Counted from the first letter of the stretch, positions 38,215 to 47,268 are shown. The stretch is 64,000 nucleotides of DNA from Streptomyces sp. NBC_01294 (GCF_035917235.1 NZ_CP108423.1:682001-746000); one strand, 5' to 3'. A program made the numbers and translations. Notes: generated from the letters alone by a model not told the origin.

Positions 38215-38904
38215 ATGACCCGGGTGCTGGTGGTGGAGGACGACCCTCAGCTCGTCCGCGCGCTGAAGATCAACCTCCAGGCGCGCAGGTTCGAGGTCGA
38301 AGAGGCCTCCGACGGCGGCTCGGCCCTGCGGCTCGCGGCCGCACGCAAGCCGGACGTCATAGTGCTGGACCTCGGCCTCCCGGACATGGACGGCATCGAC
38401 GTCATCAAGGCCGTCCGCGGCTGGAGCAAGGTCCCCATCCTGGTCCTCTCCGCCCGCCACACCTCCGAGGACAAGATCCGGGCCCTGGACGCCGGCGCCG
38501 ACGACTACGTGACGAAACCGTTCAGCATGGACGAACTCCTGGCACGGCTGCGGGCGGCGGCGCGGAGACATGAAGCGCCCACGGCTTCGCAGGCCGACGA
38601 AGTCACCGTGGTCACGACCGACGGGTTCACCGTCGATCTGGTCGCGAAGAAGGTTCGCCGTGGCGAGCGCACCGTACGGCTCACCCCGACCGAGTGGCAC
38701 CTGCTGGAAATCCTCATCACCCACCCGGGCCGGCTGATCACCCAAAGTCGGCTTCTGCTGGAGGTCTGGGGCCCGACCTACGGCGAGAACACCAATTACC
38801 TGCGCGTCTACATGGCCCAGCTACGGCGCAAACTGGAAGCGGATCCTTCGCATCCGCGGTACCTGATCACCGAACCCGGCATGGGCTACCGCTTCGAACC
38901 TTGA
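38215..38904 (+). CDS. kdpE: KdpE response regulator
   Basis: 229 residues. Receiver domain 1-115 with acidic pair EDD (8-10), phosphoacceptor Asp52 (VLDLGLPDMDG) and Lys in YVTKPFSMDEL; OmpR-type winged helix about 132-228 (VRLTPTEWHLLEILITHPGR, YLITEPGMGYRF). ATG at 38215 after AAGGAAAGG. It precedes kdpD by 58 bp, the reverse of the usual kdpDE order. It is the only complete KdpE here and the likely reader of the TCAA boxes. Confidence 0.95.
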   Translation: MTRVLVVEDDPQLVRALKINLQARRFEVEEASDGGSALRLAAARKPDVIVLDLGLPDMDGIDVIKAVRGWSKVPILVLSARHTSEDKIRALDAGADDYVTKPFSMDELLARLRAAARRHEAPTASQADEVTVVTTDGFTVDLVAKKVRRGERTVRLTPTEWHLLEILITHPGRLITQSRLLLEVWGPTYGENTNYLRVYMAQLRRKLEADPSHPRYLITEPGMGYRFEP

Positions 38905-38962
38905 TCACCCGCCCGATCCACGGCACGAACCCCCGTCGTCAGCAGAGAAGAAGAGTCGGAAC

Positions 38963-41506
38963 ATGGGACGCGGCAAGCTCCGCATCTACCTCGGCGCGGC
39001 ACCGGGCGTCGGCAAGACGTACGCGATGCTCTCCGAGGCGCACCGCCGGATCGAGCGGGGCACCGACTGCGTCGTCGGCTTCGTCGAACACCACAACCGG
39101 CCGCGGACCGAGGTGATGCTGCACGGCCTGGAACTCATCGAGCGACGCGAGATCGAGTACCGGGGCAGCACCTTCACCGAGATGGACGTGGACGCGATCC
39201 TCGCCCGCCGCCCCGCCGTGGCGCTGGTCGACGAGCTCGCCCACACCAACGTCCCCGGCTCGCGCAATGCCAAACGGTGGCAGGACGTCGGGGAACTGCT
39301 CCAGGCTGGCATCGACGTCGTCTCGACCGTCAACATCCAGCACCTCGAATCCCTGGGTGATGTGGTCGAGACGATCACCGGGGTGCGGCAGCGCGAGACC
39401 GTCCCGGACGAGGTGGCCCGGCGCGCCGACCAGATCGAGCTCGTCGACATGTCCCCGCAGGCGCTGCGCCGCCGCATGGCACACGGCAACGTCTACAAGC
39501 CGGACAAGGTCGACGCGGCGCTTTCGAACTACTTCCGTCCCGGGAACCTGACCGCCCTGCGTGAGCTCGCGCTGCTGTGGGTCGCCGACCGCGTGGACGA
39601 GTACCTGCAGGAGTACCGCGGCGAGCACAACATCCGCTCCACCTGGCAGGCCCGCGAACGCATCGTCGTCGGTCTGACCGGCGGCCCCGAGGGGCGTCAG
39701 CTCATCCGACGCGCCGCGCGCCTCGCCGAGAAGGGAGCGGGTGGCGAGGTCCTCGCCGTCTACATCGCCGCGAGCGACGGACTGACCTCGGCCTCGCCCA
39801 AGGAGCTGGCCGTCCAGCGCACCCTGGTCGAGGACCTGGGCGGCACGTTCCACCACGTGATAGGCGAGAGCGTCCCCGACGCGCTGCTGGAGTTCGCCCG
39901 CGGCTGCAACGCCACCCAGATCGTCCTCGGCGTCAGCCGCCGCCGCTCCTGGCAGTACGTGTTCGGACCGGGCGTGAGTGCCACGGTCGCCCGCGAATCC
40001 GGACCCGACCTCGACGTCCACATCGTCACCCACGACGAGGCCGCCAAGGGCCGCGGCCTGCCGATCGCCCGCGGTGCCCGTCTCGGCCGGTCCCGCATCA
40101 TCTGGGGCTGGCTGACCGGTATCGCCGGACCCGCGCTCCTCACCGTCCTGCTGAACCAGGTCGTTCCCGACCTCGGGCTCGCCAACGACATGCTGCTGTT
40201 CCTCACCTTCACGGTGGCGGCGGCCCTCCTGGGAGGCCTGCTGCCCGCCCTCGCCTCGGCGGCCTTCGGATCCCTGCTCCTGAACTACTTCTTCACCCCG
40301 CCGCTGCACGAGTTCACCATCTCCGACCCGAAGAACATCGTCGCCATCGCGATCTTCGTCGGCGTCGCGGTGTCGGTGGCCTCCGTGGTCGACCTGGCCG
40401 CCCGCCGGACCCACCAGGCCGCCCGGCTGCGCGCCGAGTCCGAGATCCTCTCCTTCCTCGCCGGCAGCGTCCTGCGCGGCGAGGACTCCCTCGAAGCCCT
40501 CCTGGAGCGACTGCGCGAGACCTTCGCCATGCAGTCGGTCGTCCTCCTCGAACGGAGCAGTGAGGTCGATCCCTGGAACACCGCCTCGTCCGTCGGCACC
40601 AGCCCTGTCAGCCGGCCCGAAGACGCGGACGTGGACCTGCCCATGGGCGACAACATGGCGCTCGCCCTCACCGGCCGGGTACTGCCCGCCGAGGACCGGC
40701 GCGTGCTCGGCGCCTTCGCCGCCCAGGCCGCAGTCGTACTCGATCGCCAGCGCCTCGTCGACGAGGCGGGCAAGGCCAAGGAACTCGCCGAGGGCAACCG
40801 CATCCGCACCGCCCTGCTCGCCGCCGTCAGCCACGACTTGCGCACCCCGCTCGCCGGGATCAAGGCCTCCGTCACCTCCTTGCGCTCCGACGACGTCGAC
40901 TGGTCCGAGGAGGACAAGGCCGAACTCCTCGAAGGCATCGAGGACGGCGCCGACCGTCTCGCCGCACTGATCGGGAACCTCCTCGACATGTCCCGCCTCA
41001 ACACCGGCACCGTCGTCCCCCTCATCCGGGAGACCGACCTCGACGAGGTCGTCCCGATGGCGCTGCGCGGCGTACCGGAGGACAGTGTCGACCTCAATAT
41101 CCCGGAAACGCTCCCGATGGTCGCCGTCGACCGGGGCCTGCTGGAGCGGGCGGTCGCCAACATCGTCGAGAACGCCGTCAAGTACAGCCCCGACGGACAG
41201 CCGGTCAAGGTCACGGCGAGTGCCCTGCACGAGCGGGTGGAACTGCGCGTCGTCGACCGTGGCCCTGGCGTCCCTGACGAGGCCAAGAGCCGGATCTTCG
41301 AACCCTTCCAGCGCCACGGCGACGCCCCACGGGGCGCCGGAGTCGGCCTCGGCCTCGCCGTCGCCCGCGGCTTCACCGAGGCCATCGGCGGCACCCTGAC
41401 GGCCGAGGACACCCCCGGCGGCGGCCTCACCATGGTCATCACCCTCCCCATAGCGGGCGGCACACCGCCGGTCACCGCGGATCTCCCGACCTCGGCGGTC
41501 ACCTGA
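38963..41506 (+). CDS. kdpD: KdpD sensor histidine kinase, copy 1
   Basis: 847 residues. KdpD ATPase domain about 1-210 with Walker A GAAPGVGKT; USP-like domain about 230-360; four membrane helices in the DUF4118 region (about 375-480); GAF about 500-600; HisKA with SHDLRTPLAGIK (His624); HATPase with NIVENAVKYS, VDRGPGVP and GVGLGLAVARG. It senses K+/osmotic conditions and phosphorylates KdpE. Confidence 0.95.
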   Translation: MGRGKLRIYLGAAPGVGKTYAMLSEAHRRIERGTDCVVGFVEHHNRPRTEVMLHGLELIERREIEYRGSTFTEMDVDAILARRPAVALVDELAHTNVPGSRNAKRWQDVGELLQAGIDVVSTVNIQHLESLGDVVETITGVRQRETVPDEVARRADQIELVDMSPQALRRRMAHGNVYKPDKVDAALSNYFRPGNLTALRELALLWVADRVDEYLQEYRGEHNIRSTWQARERIVVGLTGGPEGRQLIRRAARLAEKGAGGEVLAVYIAASDGLTSASPKELAVQRTLVEDLGGTFHHVIGESVPDALLEFARGCNATQIVLGVSRRRSWQYVFGPGVSATVARESGPDLDVHIVTHDEAAKGRGLPIARGARLGRSRIIWGWLTGIAGPALLTVLLNQVVPDLGLANDMLLFLTFTVAAALLGGLLPALASAAFGSLLLNYFFTPPLHEFTISDPKNIVAIAIFVGVAVSVASVVDLAARRTHQAARLRAESEILSFLAGSVLRGEDSLEALLERLRETFAMQSVVLLERSSEVDPWNTASSVGTSPVSRPEDADVDLPMGDNMALALTGRVLPAEDRRVLGAFAAQAAVVLDRQRLVDEAGKAKELAEGNRIRTALLAAVSHDLRTPLAGIKASVTSLRSDDVDWSEEDKAELLEGIEDGADRLAALIGNLLDMSRLNTGTVVPLIRETDLDEVVPMALRGVPEDSVDLNIPETLPMVAVDRGLLERAVANIVENAVKYSPDGQPVKVTASALHERVELRVVDRGPGVPDEAKSRIFEPFQRHGDAPRGAGVGLGLAVARGFTEAIGGTLTAEDTPGGGLTMVITLPIAGGTPPVTADLPTSAVT

Positions 41507-41845
41507 ATCGGCCCGCGGGCGGGCCCGAAAATCGAGAGCCACGACGACCGACAGACGCACAACCGGCGCGGGAAGGGCCGCGAGTCCACTTCGCCCGGTG
41601 CACACGTCGACGACCGAAACACGCGAGCCGCCCAGCTCCGGTATCCCCACACCGAGAGCTGGACGGCTCATGTGTTGTGCGACGGTTGACCAGCACGCGG
41701 TCGCACCGGCCCGTACCCCCACGGCCGGACCGTGCGCGTCTTGGTCGGTGTTCAGGTCACCGGCCTCCAGCCGCGTGCCACCGGACCGTCACCGGCTCCG
41801 TCGCTCCGCCAGTCTGCTCCCGGCCGACCTCCGTGACAACGCTCC

Positions 41846-41950
41846 TTGACGCGTTCCTTCCACCCGGCTGCCGATCTTTGACGCGCCCCTGATGACCTGC
41901 GCGAAAGCCGGATTCGCACCGTCACCCGACATACATCAGAAGGCCGTCAA
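41846..41950. promoter_or_regulatory. KdpE-type boxes in the gap after kdpD1
   Basis: The 495-bp gap 41507-42001 contains no gene. It does hold minus-strand boxes with cores at 41846, 41878 and 41889 (32 and 11 bp apart) and a plus-strand pair ATCAGAAGGCCGTCAAGG with cores TCAG 41936 and TCAA 41947 (11 bp). The plus-strand pair lies 55 bp before a leader peptide; the same arrangement is repeated at 44392-44403. Confidence 0.6.
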
Positions 41951-42001
41951 GGTCCCGTTCGGGATCTTGCCCCGGCATCCCTGATGCGCTGGGATGGGCT
42001 C

Positions 42002-42082
42002 ATGAACAGCGGTCCGCGCTACGACGATCGGCCACCGAATCAGGTGCAGCCGACAGCGCCCGCTGTCCGCCCGGCCCTCTGA
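42002..42082 (+). CDS. putative leader peptide, copy 1
   Basis: A 26-codon frame beginning MNSGPRYDDRPPNQVQPTAP. It is supported mainly by its paralogue at 44459 (MNSALRHDDRPPHTVRPA): both begin at the same distance (55-56 bp) from a KdpE-type pair, have a GGATG-G-GC ribosome-binding-like stretch, and lie 160-200 bp ahead of a gene. It may act as a regulatory leader for the SDR gene. Confidence 0.45.
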   Translation: MNSGPRYDDRPPNQVQPTAPAVRPAL

Positions 42083-42245
42083 CTTCGGCCGCGCGTCCTG
42101 CGCGTACCACCCGCCGCCGGCGTCCCGAAGGACTCCGGCCGGGGCTCCGTACGCGTCCTCCCCTTCACCGCATGACCTGATCCCTCGCCCCTGCCGACGC
42201 CGGGGCGCCGGGCGCGTCAGCCATGCCTGCTTCCAGGAATCCGAC

Positions 42246-43052
42246 ATGTCTTCTTCCCTGTCCGGACGTACCGTCCTCGTCACCGGCGCCACCGCCGGCA
42301 TCGGCTACGAGACCGCCCGCCAGCTCGCCGAGCGGGGCGCCACCGTCCTCCTCCACGGCCGCACACCCGAGGAGGCCCAGGCCGCCGCCGACCGGCTCGT
42401 TGCCACCGCCGGTGTGGACGGCGCCCGTCTCCGACCGCTCGCCGCCGACTTCGCCCGCCTGGAGGAAGTCGAGAACCTGGCCCACGCCGTCGTACGGGAG
42501 CACCCGCGCCTGGACGTACTCGTCAACAACGCGGCCATCGCAGCCCCCGAGCGTCACACGCTCACCGTCGACGGCAACGAGGTCGCCTTCCAGGTCAACT
42601 TCCTCGCCCACTACCTCCTCACCAACCTCCTGGAATCCGCCCTCACCACCGACCCCGGCGGGCGCGTCGTCAACGTCTCCTCCTCCCTCCACCGCACCGC
42701 GGCCATCCAGTGGAGCGACCCGAACCGGGAGCGCCGCTACTCACGGCTCGCCGCCTACGCGCAGTCGCAGCTGGCCCTGACCGTCTTCGCCTCCGACCCG
42801 CGCGTCACCGCCGTCTCCGTCCACCCCGGTGTCTGCGCGACCGGTCTCCTGCCGCTGTACGGGAACGAGGGCGAATCCGCCGCCGAGGGCGCCCAGCACG
42901 TCGTTCGTCTCTGCGACCCGGCCACCGAGATCGTCAACGGCGCCTACTACGACCGCTCCGAGCGCGTCGCCCCGGCCGCCGCCGCCACCGAGGACCGCAC
43001 GATCAAGCGCCTCAACAAGCTCGCCGACCTCCTCGTCGGCCACACCGCCTGA
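42246..43052 (+). CDS. short-chain dehydrogenase/reductase with altered catalytic lysine
   Basis: 268 residues. Cofactor motif VTGATAGIGYETARQL (about 12-27), LVNNAAIA (about 92-99), catalytic Ser in VNVSSSLHRT and Tyr in YAQSQLAL. The family motif is YxxSK, but the lysine codon is CAG (Gln) here, which should weaken or abolish normal oxidoreductase activity. It resembles the retinol dehydrogenase-like SDRs. It is expressed behind the K+-type promoter/leader module and followed 14 bp later by a bL37-like gene. Confidence 0.85.
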   Translation: MSSSLSGRTVLVTGATAGIGYETARQLAERGATVLLHGRTPEEAQAAADRLVATAGVDGARLRPLAADFARLEEVENLAHAVVREHPRLDVLVNNAAIAAPERHTLTVDGNEVAFQVNFLAHYLLTNLLESALTTDPGGRVVNVSSSLHRTAAIQWSDPNRERRYSRLAAYAQSQLALTVFASDPRVTAVSVHPGVCATGLLPLYGNEGESAAEGAQHVVRLCDPATEIVNGAYYDRSERVAPAAAATEDRTIKRLNKLADLLVGHTA

Positions 43053-43066
43053 AGGGATACCCGCAC

Positions 43067-43141
43067 ATGTCGAAGCGCGCACGCAAGAAGAGGGCCCGCC
43101 GCAAGAAGGGCTCCAACCACGGCAGCAAGCCCTCCTGCTAG
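43067..43141 (+). CDS. bL37-like ribosomal microprotein
   Basis: 24 residues: MSKRARKKRARRKKGSNHGS then KPSC. It matches the pattern of actinobacterial ribosomal protein bL37 (M-x-KR-x-RKKR-x-R, then NHG-x-x-P, 24 residues). ATG at 43067 follows GAAGGGATACC. It lies 14 bp after the SDR gene in the same transcription unit, away from ribosomal operons, so it is probably an alternative copy. Confidence 0.7.
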   Translation: MSKRARKKRARRKKGSNHGSKPSC

Positions 43142-43212
43142 CCATAGGCCCCATCCGCGGGGCGGCCCTCCGAACCGGGCCGCCCCGCCTCCATGTCCCG
43201 ACAGGAACCCTC

Positions 43213-43737
43213 GTGATCAACTTGCCGTCCCACCGAACTCCCGGCGCTCGTCCGCTGGTTCCCCACCGGGGCCCCGGGCTCGGCCGCCCTGACCGAGCAC
43301 GTACTGACCACCGAGGCCGGCCGCTGGTGGGTGGACCGCGTCATCCAGCCGCGCGTGATCGCCGCCGAGTGCGGGGACCACGTACTCCTGCGCGGAGACC
43401 CGCAGGCCCTGACGCCGACGGATCTCAGGGTCTTCGCGGACCGCTCCATCGAGGCACCGGGCCGCTTCCTTCCGCTGATCGGGGCCGCGTTCGACAGGGT
43501 CGCGCCCTGGCAGCGCGTGGTGTACGTCAAGCGCTCCCCCGTGCCCGCCACCCGGCCGCCCAGGGGGGTGACCGTACGCAGGCCGACCGCCCGGGACACG
43601 CGCGCTCTCAGCCCAGCTGGACCTGCTCGGCGGGCAACCGCCCCGGCCGCCTGCTCGCCTGGACCGCCGGCTTCCGCCCCGAGCTGGAGTACGCCCACTA
43701 CGCCGTCGGCAGACCGGCGGCGACCGGGAAAGCGGCG
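43213..43737 (+). pseudogene. GNAT acetyltransferase, decayed paralogue of the gene at 44746
   Basis: GTG at 43213 with AGGAACC upstream, as in the intact paralogue. The translated pieces match it closely: WFPTGAPGSAALTEHVLTT, CGDHVLLRGDPQALTP, PPRGVTVRR, then after a deletion of about 100 residues NRPGRLLAWTAGFRPELEYA. There is an early frameshift and the acetyl-CoA-binding core is missing. Its 3' end runs into the truncated KdpE gene on the other strand. Confidence 0.75.
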
Positions 43738-44165
43738 GCAGGCCGGTCGACGGTGAACTCGTCGGTCTCGACGACCGCTTCCTCCGCGGCGGCCGGCTCC
43801 TGACGCGGCGTGCGGCGGATGACGGCTCCCAGGCGGGCCAGCAGTTCGTCCATGCTGAAAGGCTTGGTGACGTAGTCGTCGGCGCCCGCGTCCAGGGCCC
43901 GGATCTTCTCCTCGGAGCCGTGGCGGGCGGAGACCACCAGGACCGGCACCTGCGACGACCTACGCAGGTTCTTGATCACATCGATGCCGTCCATGTCCGG
44001 CAGCCCGAGGTCGAGCAGGACCACGTCCGGGCGGCACGCCGCCACGGCGTCCAGGGCCGCGCCCCCGTCCTGGGCGGAGTCCACTTCGTACTTCCGCGCC
44101 TTCAGATTGATGACCAGCAACCGAGCCAGCTGCGGTTCGTCATCCACCACCAGCACCCGGGTCAT
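43698..44165 (-). CDS. truncated KdpE-like receiver protein
   Basis: 155 residues from ATG 44165. An intact receiver domain (VLVVDDEPQL, phosphoacceptor Asp52 in LLDLGLPDMDG, YVTKPFSMDEL), close to KdpE1. After the linker ETDEFTVD the winged-helix domain is missing; the last 15 residues (RPAAAFPVAAGLPTA) are antisense to the tail of the GNAT remnant. A deletion therefore joined the two genes. The product could still accept phosphate from KdpD1 or KdpD2 but cannot bind DNA alone. Confidence 0.85.
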   Translation of the reverse strand: MTRVLVVDDEPQLARLLVINLKARKYEVDSAQDGGAALDAVAACRPDVVLLDLGLPDMDGIDVIKNLRRSSQVPVLVVSARHGSEEKIRALDAGADDYVTKPFSMDELLARLGAVIRRTPRQEPAAAEEAVVETDEFTVDRPAAAFPVAAGLPTA

Positions 44166-44284
44166 CGGCGTGCCGCCTTCCTGTCGTACGTCCCCTGGAG
44201 ATCCGGCCGTCGTGAGCTGCTGACGAGCTTCGGACAGGGCAGTCAACCAGAGGAAACAGCGGCTATCGGCCGCCTCGGCAGGCG

Positions 44285-44406
44285 TTGACGACGTCCATAC
44301 GACCGTGGGCGCTACTTTGACGCCCTTGTTACGCCACGACTCGCCCGGCGGGCGGGGCGTGAGCCGCGTACGACCAGGTCAACGTTCCTCATCAGAGCTG
44401 CGTCAA
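44285..44406. promoter_or_regulatory. KdpE-type boxes between kdpE2 and leader peptide 2
   Basis: Minus-strand TTGACG cores at 44285 and 44317 (32 bp apart, as at 41846/41878) and plus-strand ATCAGAGCTGCGTCAAGG with TCAG 44392 and TCAA 44403 (11 bp); a further TCAA at 44379. Confidence 0.6.
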
Positions 44407-44458
44407 GGACTCGCATACCTCCTTGAGCCCCGCCTCGCGAACCAGTTGGATGAGCGGT

Positions 44459-44542
44459 GTGAACAGCGCTCTGCGCCATGACGACCGGCCGCCGCATACG
44501 GTGCGCCCGGCCTCGCACGCTGCTCACCTGCCGGTGCGCTGA
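44459..44542 (+). CDS. putative leader peptide, copy 2
   Basis: A 27-codon frame from GTG 44459 beginning MNSALRHDDRPPHTVRPASH. It shares MNS..R.DDRPP with the frame at 42002 and the same distance from a KdpE-type box pair. It lies 203 bp ahead of the GNAT gene. Conservation at protein level in two places argues that it is translated. Confidence 0.45.
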   Translation: MNSALRHDDRPPHTVRPASHAAHLPVR

Positions 44543-44745
44543 CGCACCGCCCCATCCGCGGCCGCCCGCCCCCGCCCGTTGCGCGGGCGGCCGCTCCACC
44601 CCGTGCCTGCCCCCGCTCCGGGGCGGCGCGGGGCCTCACCCTTCGCCTCCTCCCGTTCGCCCGCCCCGGTCGGCGATCGGACCCGCGTGCCCGCATGGGC
44701 CCCCGCCTCCCCGCTCTCGTAGCCGAGCACCATTTGGAGAACGTC

Positions 44746-45558
44746 GTGATCGAAATCGCACCGCGGCAACTTCCGGCCCTGAGCCGCTGGTTCCCCACGG
44801 GCTCGCCCGGTCCCGGCGCCCTCGCCGAGCACGTGCTGACCACGGGCGTCGGCCACTGGTGGGCCGACCGCCCGGATCAGCCCCGTGTCCTCGCCGTCAG
44901 CTGCGCGGACCACGTGCTGCTGCGCGGCGACCCGGGCGTCCTCGCACCGGACTCGTTGAAGCGGTTCGCCGGCCAGTACGTCGAAACTCCCGCGCGCTTC
45001 TGGCCCACGCTCGGCCCTGCCTTCGAGCGCGTCGTCCCCTGGGAACGGATGCTGTACGTCCACCAGGCCCCTGCGACCCTCACCCGCCCGCCGCGCGGCG
45101 TCACGGTGAGACGCTTGACGTCCGGGGACGCTGCGGCGTTGGCCGAACTGCACTCCGGGAACGCCTGGATCCACGCCAGTTGGGGCGGACCCGGCGGCCT
45201 CGCCGCCTCCGGCCACGGCTGGGCCGCATTCGCCAAGGACCGGATCCTGTCCGTCGCCTGCACCTACTTCCTCGGCAGCGCCTACGAGGACATCGCGGTC
45301 GTCACCGTGCCGGATCGCCGCCGCGAACTCCCCCAGCTACCGCTGGGAGGGGCCCCCACCGCACTGGCCTGTGTCGCCGGCCTGACGGCCGACATCCAGG
45401 CCCGTGGACACACGGCGAGCTGGTGCTGCTCGCGCGACAACCGGCCGAGCCGGCTGCTGGCCTGGACGGCCAGCTTCCGGCTGACCCTCGAATACGTCCA
45501 CCACGCCACCGGACGCGCCGTGGCATCCGAGGCCCGGGCAACGCCAGTACCCGCGTAG
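44746..45558 (+). CDS. GNAT-family N-acetyltransferase with an inserted repeat element
   Basis: 270 residues from GTG 44746 (TTGGAGAACGTC upstream); the start is confirmed by the paralogue at 43213. N-terminal half: WFPTGSPGPGALAEHVLTT, HVLLRGDPG, PRGVTVRRLTSGDAAALAEL. The acetyl-CoA core is VVTVPDRRRE...ALACVAGLTADIQARGH and SWCCSRDNRPSRLLA. Between RRRE and ALACV about 11 residues (LPQLPLGGAPT) are encoded by the palindromic element at 45328, exactly where the pyrophosphate loop (Q/RxxGxG/A) should be. The frame is kept but cofactor binding may be impaired. Confidence 0.8.
   Translation: MIEIAPRQLPALSRWFPTGSPGPGALAEHVLTTGVGHWWADRPDQPRVLAVSCADHVLLRGDPGVLAPDSLKRFAGQYVETPARFWPTLGPAFERVVPWERMLYVHQAPATLTRPPRGVTVRRLTSGDAAALAELHSGNAWIHASWGGPGGLAASGHGWAAFAKDRILSVACTYFLGSAYEDIAVVTVPDRRRELPQLPLGGAPTALACVAGLTADIQARGHTASWCCSRDNRPSRLLAWTASFRLTLEYVHHATGRAVASEARATPVPA
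45328..45358. repeat. palindromic element inserted in the GNAT coding sequence
   Basis: CTCCCCCAGCTACCGCTGGG followed by AGGGGCCCCCA; the near copy is at 38136-38170 between kdpC and kdpE. Here it lies in the reading frame and adds about 33 bp without a stop. Confidence 0.75.
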
Positions 45559-45613
45559 CCGGGCTCGCCGTGCCCGCTCCGCAACGCACGGCGTCGGCGC
45601 TGGGGAGCACGGC

Positions 45614-47176
45614 TCAGGTCACCAGGTCCAGCCGCGCCTCCTCCAGGTCCAGTGAGCGCTGCAGCCGTTGGCGGGTGGTGTCGCTGATGTGGCGTTCGTC
45701 GTACAGCCGCTGTAGTTCGACGGCCTCCACCCGGATCAGGTCGCGGCGCAGCAGCCGGTAGACATGGTCTGCGGACTCCGCCAGGTCGGCTTCATCCAAG
45801 CGGTCGCGGGCATGGTCGAGGCGGGCCTGCAGGCTGCGTCGCAAACGGTCCGCCACGACGTCCGGTACGGCTTCGATGTCGGACATCTCGTCCAGGCGCC
45901 GGATCCCGGCGGCGGCAAGGCCGCACCGGGCGGATGCCTCCTCGCGTTCGGTGTGGTCCGGTTCGAGGGCGATGCCGGAGCGGCGGACCACATCGGCCAG
46001 GGTGAAGCCCTGGGCGACCAGGGTGACGACCACCACCGATGTGGTCAGTACGAGGACGAGCGGGCGCTGGCCCAGCAGGCTGCCGTCGTCCGCCGCGGCA
46101 GGGATGGAGAGAGCCGCGGCCAGCGGGACGACGCCGCGCGTGCCCGCCCAGGTCAGCACGGCCGGCACCCGCCAAGAGGGCCGCGTACCCGCACCGCGCT
46201 GGACGATGACCGAGAGCGGCAGTACCCACAGCAGGCGCACGGCGATCAGGGTCGCGGCGACGACGAGGGCGTACAGGGGCCAGAGTCGGTCGGCATCGGT
46301 CAGCGCCGCGACCTGTCCGGGCAGGGTGAGGCCGATGAGACTGAAGACGACGCTCTCCAACAGGAAGACAACGGTGCCGTTGACGGCGTGCAGCTGGATC
46401 CGGATGCGGGCGTTGGTGAACCGGCCCGCCTGACCGCCGAGCACGACGCCCGCCACCACGACCGAGGTCACGCCGGACGCGTGCACCTCCTCGGCCAGCA
46501 CGTAGGCGGCGTACGGGGTCACCAGGGCTATGACGGTCTCCAGTACCGGGTCCTCGGTCCTGCGGCGGATCAGAGCCACCACACCCGCAACCACTCCCCC
46601 GGCCAGGACGCCGCCGCCGGCGAGCAGCGCGAACTCGGTGCCCGCGGCCTGCCAGGACACCCCGGCGGAGGCCACGGCTACGACGACCGCGACTCGGAAG
46701 AGCACGAGCGACGTCGCGTCGTTGAAGAGGCTCTCCGCCTGTACCAGGACCTGGACGCGGGGTGGCAGGGCGAGGCGGCGGCCGAGGGCAGTGACGGCGA
46801 CCGGGTCCGTGCTCGCGAGGACGGCACCCAGGACCAGCGCCATCTGCCAGGTCAGCGGAGTGAGCAGCGACGCCACGGCCCCGACCGCGGCTGCCGAGGC
46901 CAGCACCAGACCGACCGCGAGCACACTGACCGGCTTCCACACCAGGCGCAGCTCGCGCCAGGACAGTTCCTCCGCGCTCGCGTACAGCAGGGGCGGGAGG
47001 ACGACCAGACCGATCACTTCGGGGCTGACCCGTATCTCCGGAGTACCTGGTGTCAGCGCGACGACGAGGCCCGCCACAACGAGCAGTGAGGGCGCGGGAA
47101 TCCGCCAGCGCCGGGCCCCTGTGGCCACGACCGTGGCCAGCACCACGAGGAACAAGACCGTACCGACACTGCGCAT
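45614..47176 (-). CDS. CPA1-type Na+(K+)/H+ antiporter
   Basis: 520 residues. About 12 membrane helices over residues 1-400, with GAVLASTDPVAVTALGRRL (ND/TDP region), AESLFNDATSLVLFRVAV (the ND motif with the ion-binding acidic pair) and WAGTRGVVPLAAALSIP. A soluble helical tail of about 110 residues follows. This is the NhaP-like branch, which exchanges Na+ or K+ for H+. It is divergent from kdpF3-kdpD2 over a box-rich promoter region, so uptake and efflux genes may share control. Confidence 0.9.
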   Translation of the reverse strand: MRSVGTVLFLVVLATVVATGARRWRIPAPSLLVVAGLVVALTPGTPEIRVSPEVIGLVVLPPLLYASAEELSWRELRLVWKPVSVLAVGLVLASAAAVGAVASLLTPLTWQMALVLGAVLASTDPVAVTALGRRLALPPRVQVLVQAESLFNDATSLVLFRVAVVVAVASAGVSWQAAGTEFALLAGGGVLAGGVVAGVVALIRRRTEDPVLETVIALVTPYAAYVLAEEVHASGVTSVVVAGVVLGGQAGRFTNARIRIQLHAVNGTVVFLLESVVFSLIGLTLPGQVAALTDADRLWPLYALVVAATLIAVRLLWVLPLSVIVQRGAGTRPSWRVPAVLTWAGTRGVVPLAAALSIPAAADDGSLLGQRPLVLVLTTSVVVVTLVAQGFTLADVVRRSGIALEPDHTEREEASARCGLAAAGIRRLDEMSDIEAVPDVVADRLRRSLQARLDHARDRLDEADLAESADHVYRLLRRDLIRVEAVELQRLYDERHISDTTRQRLQRSLDLEEARLDLVT

Positions 47177-47268
47177 GACGCCCCCACCGAGTCGACGCAG
47201 GCCACGCGGCCCGCGACGCCGACCAGGCTTCCCGGCACACCGCCTTCACCCTATCGGCCTCCTGGCCG

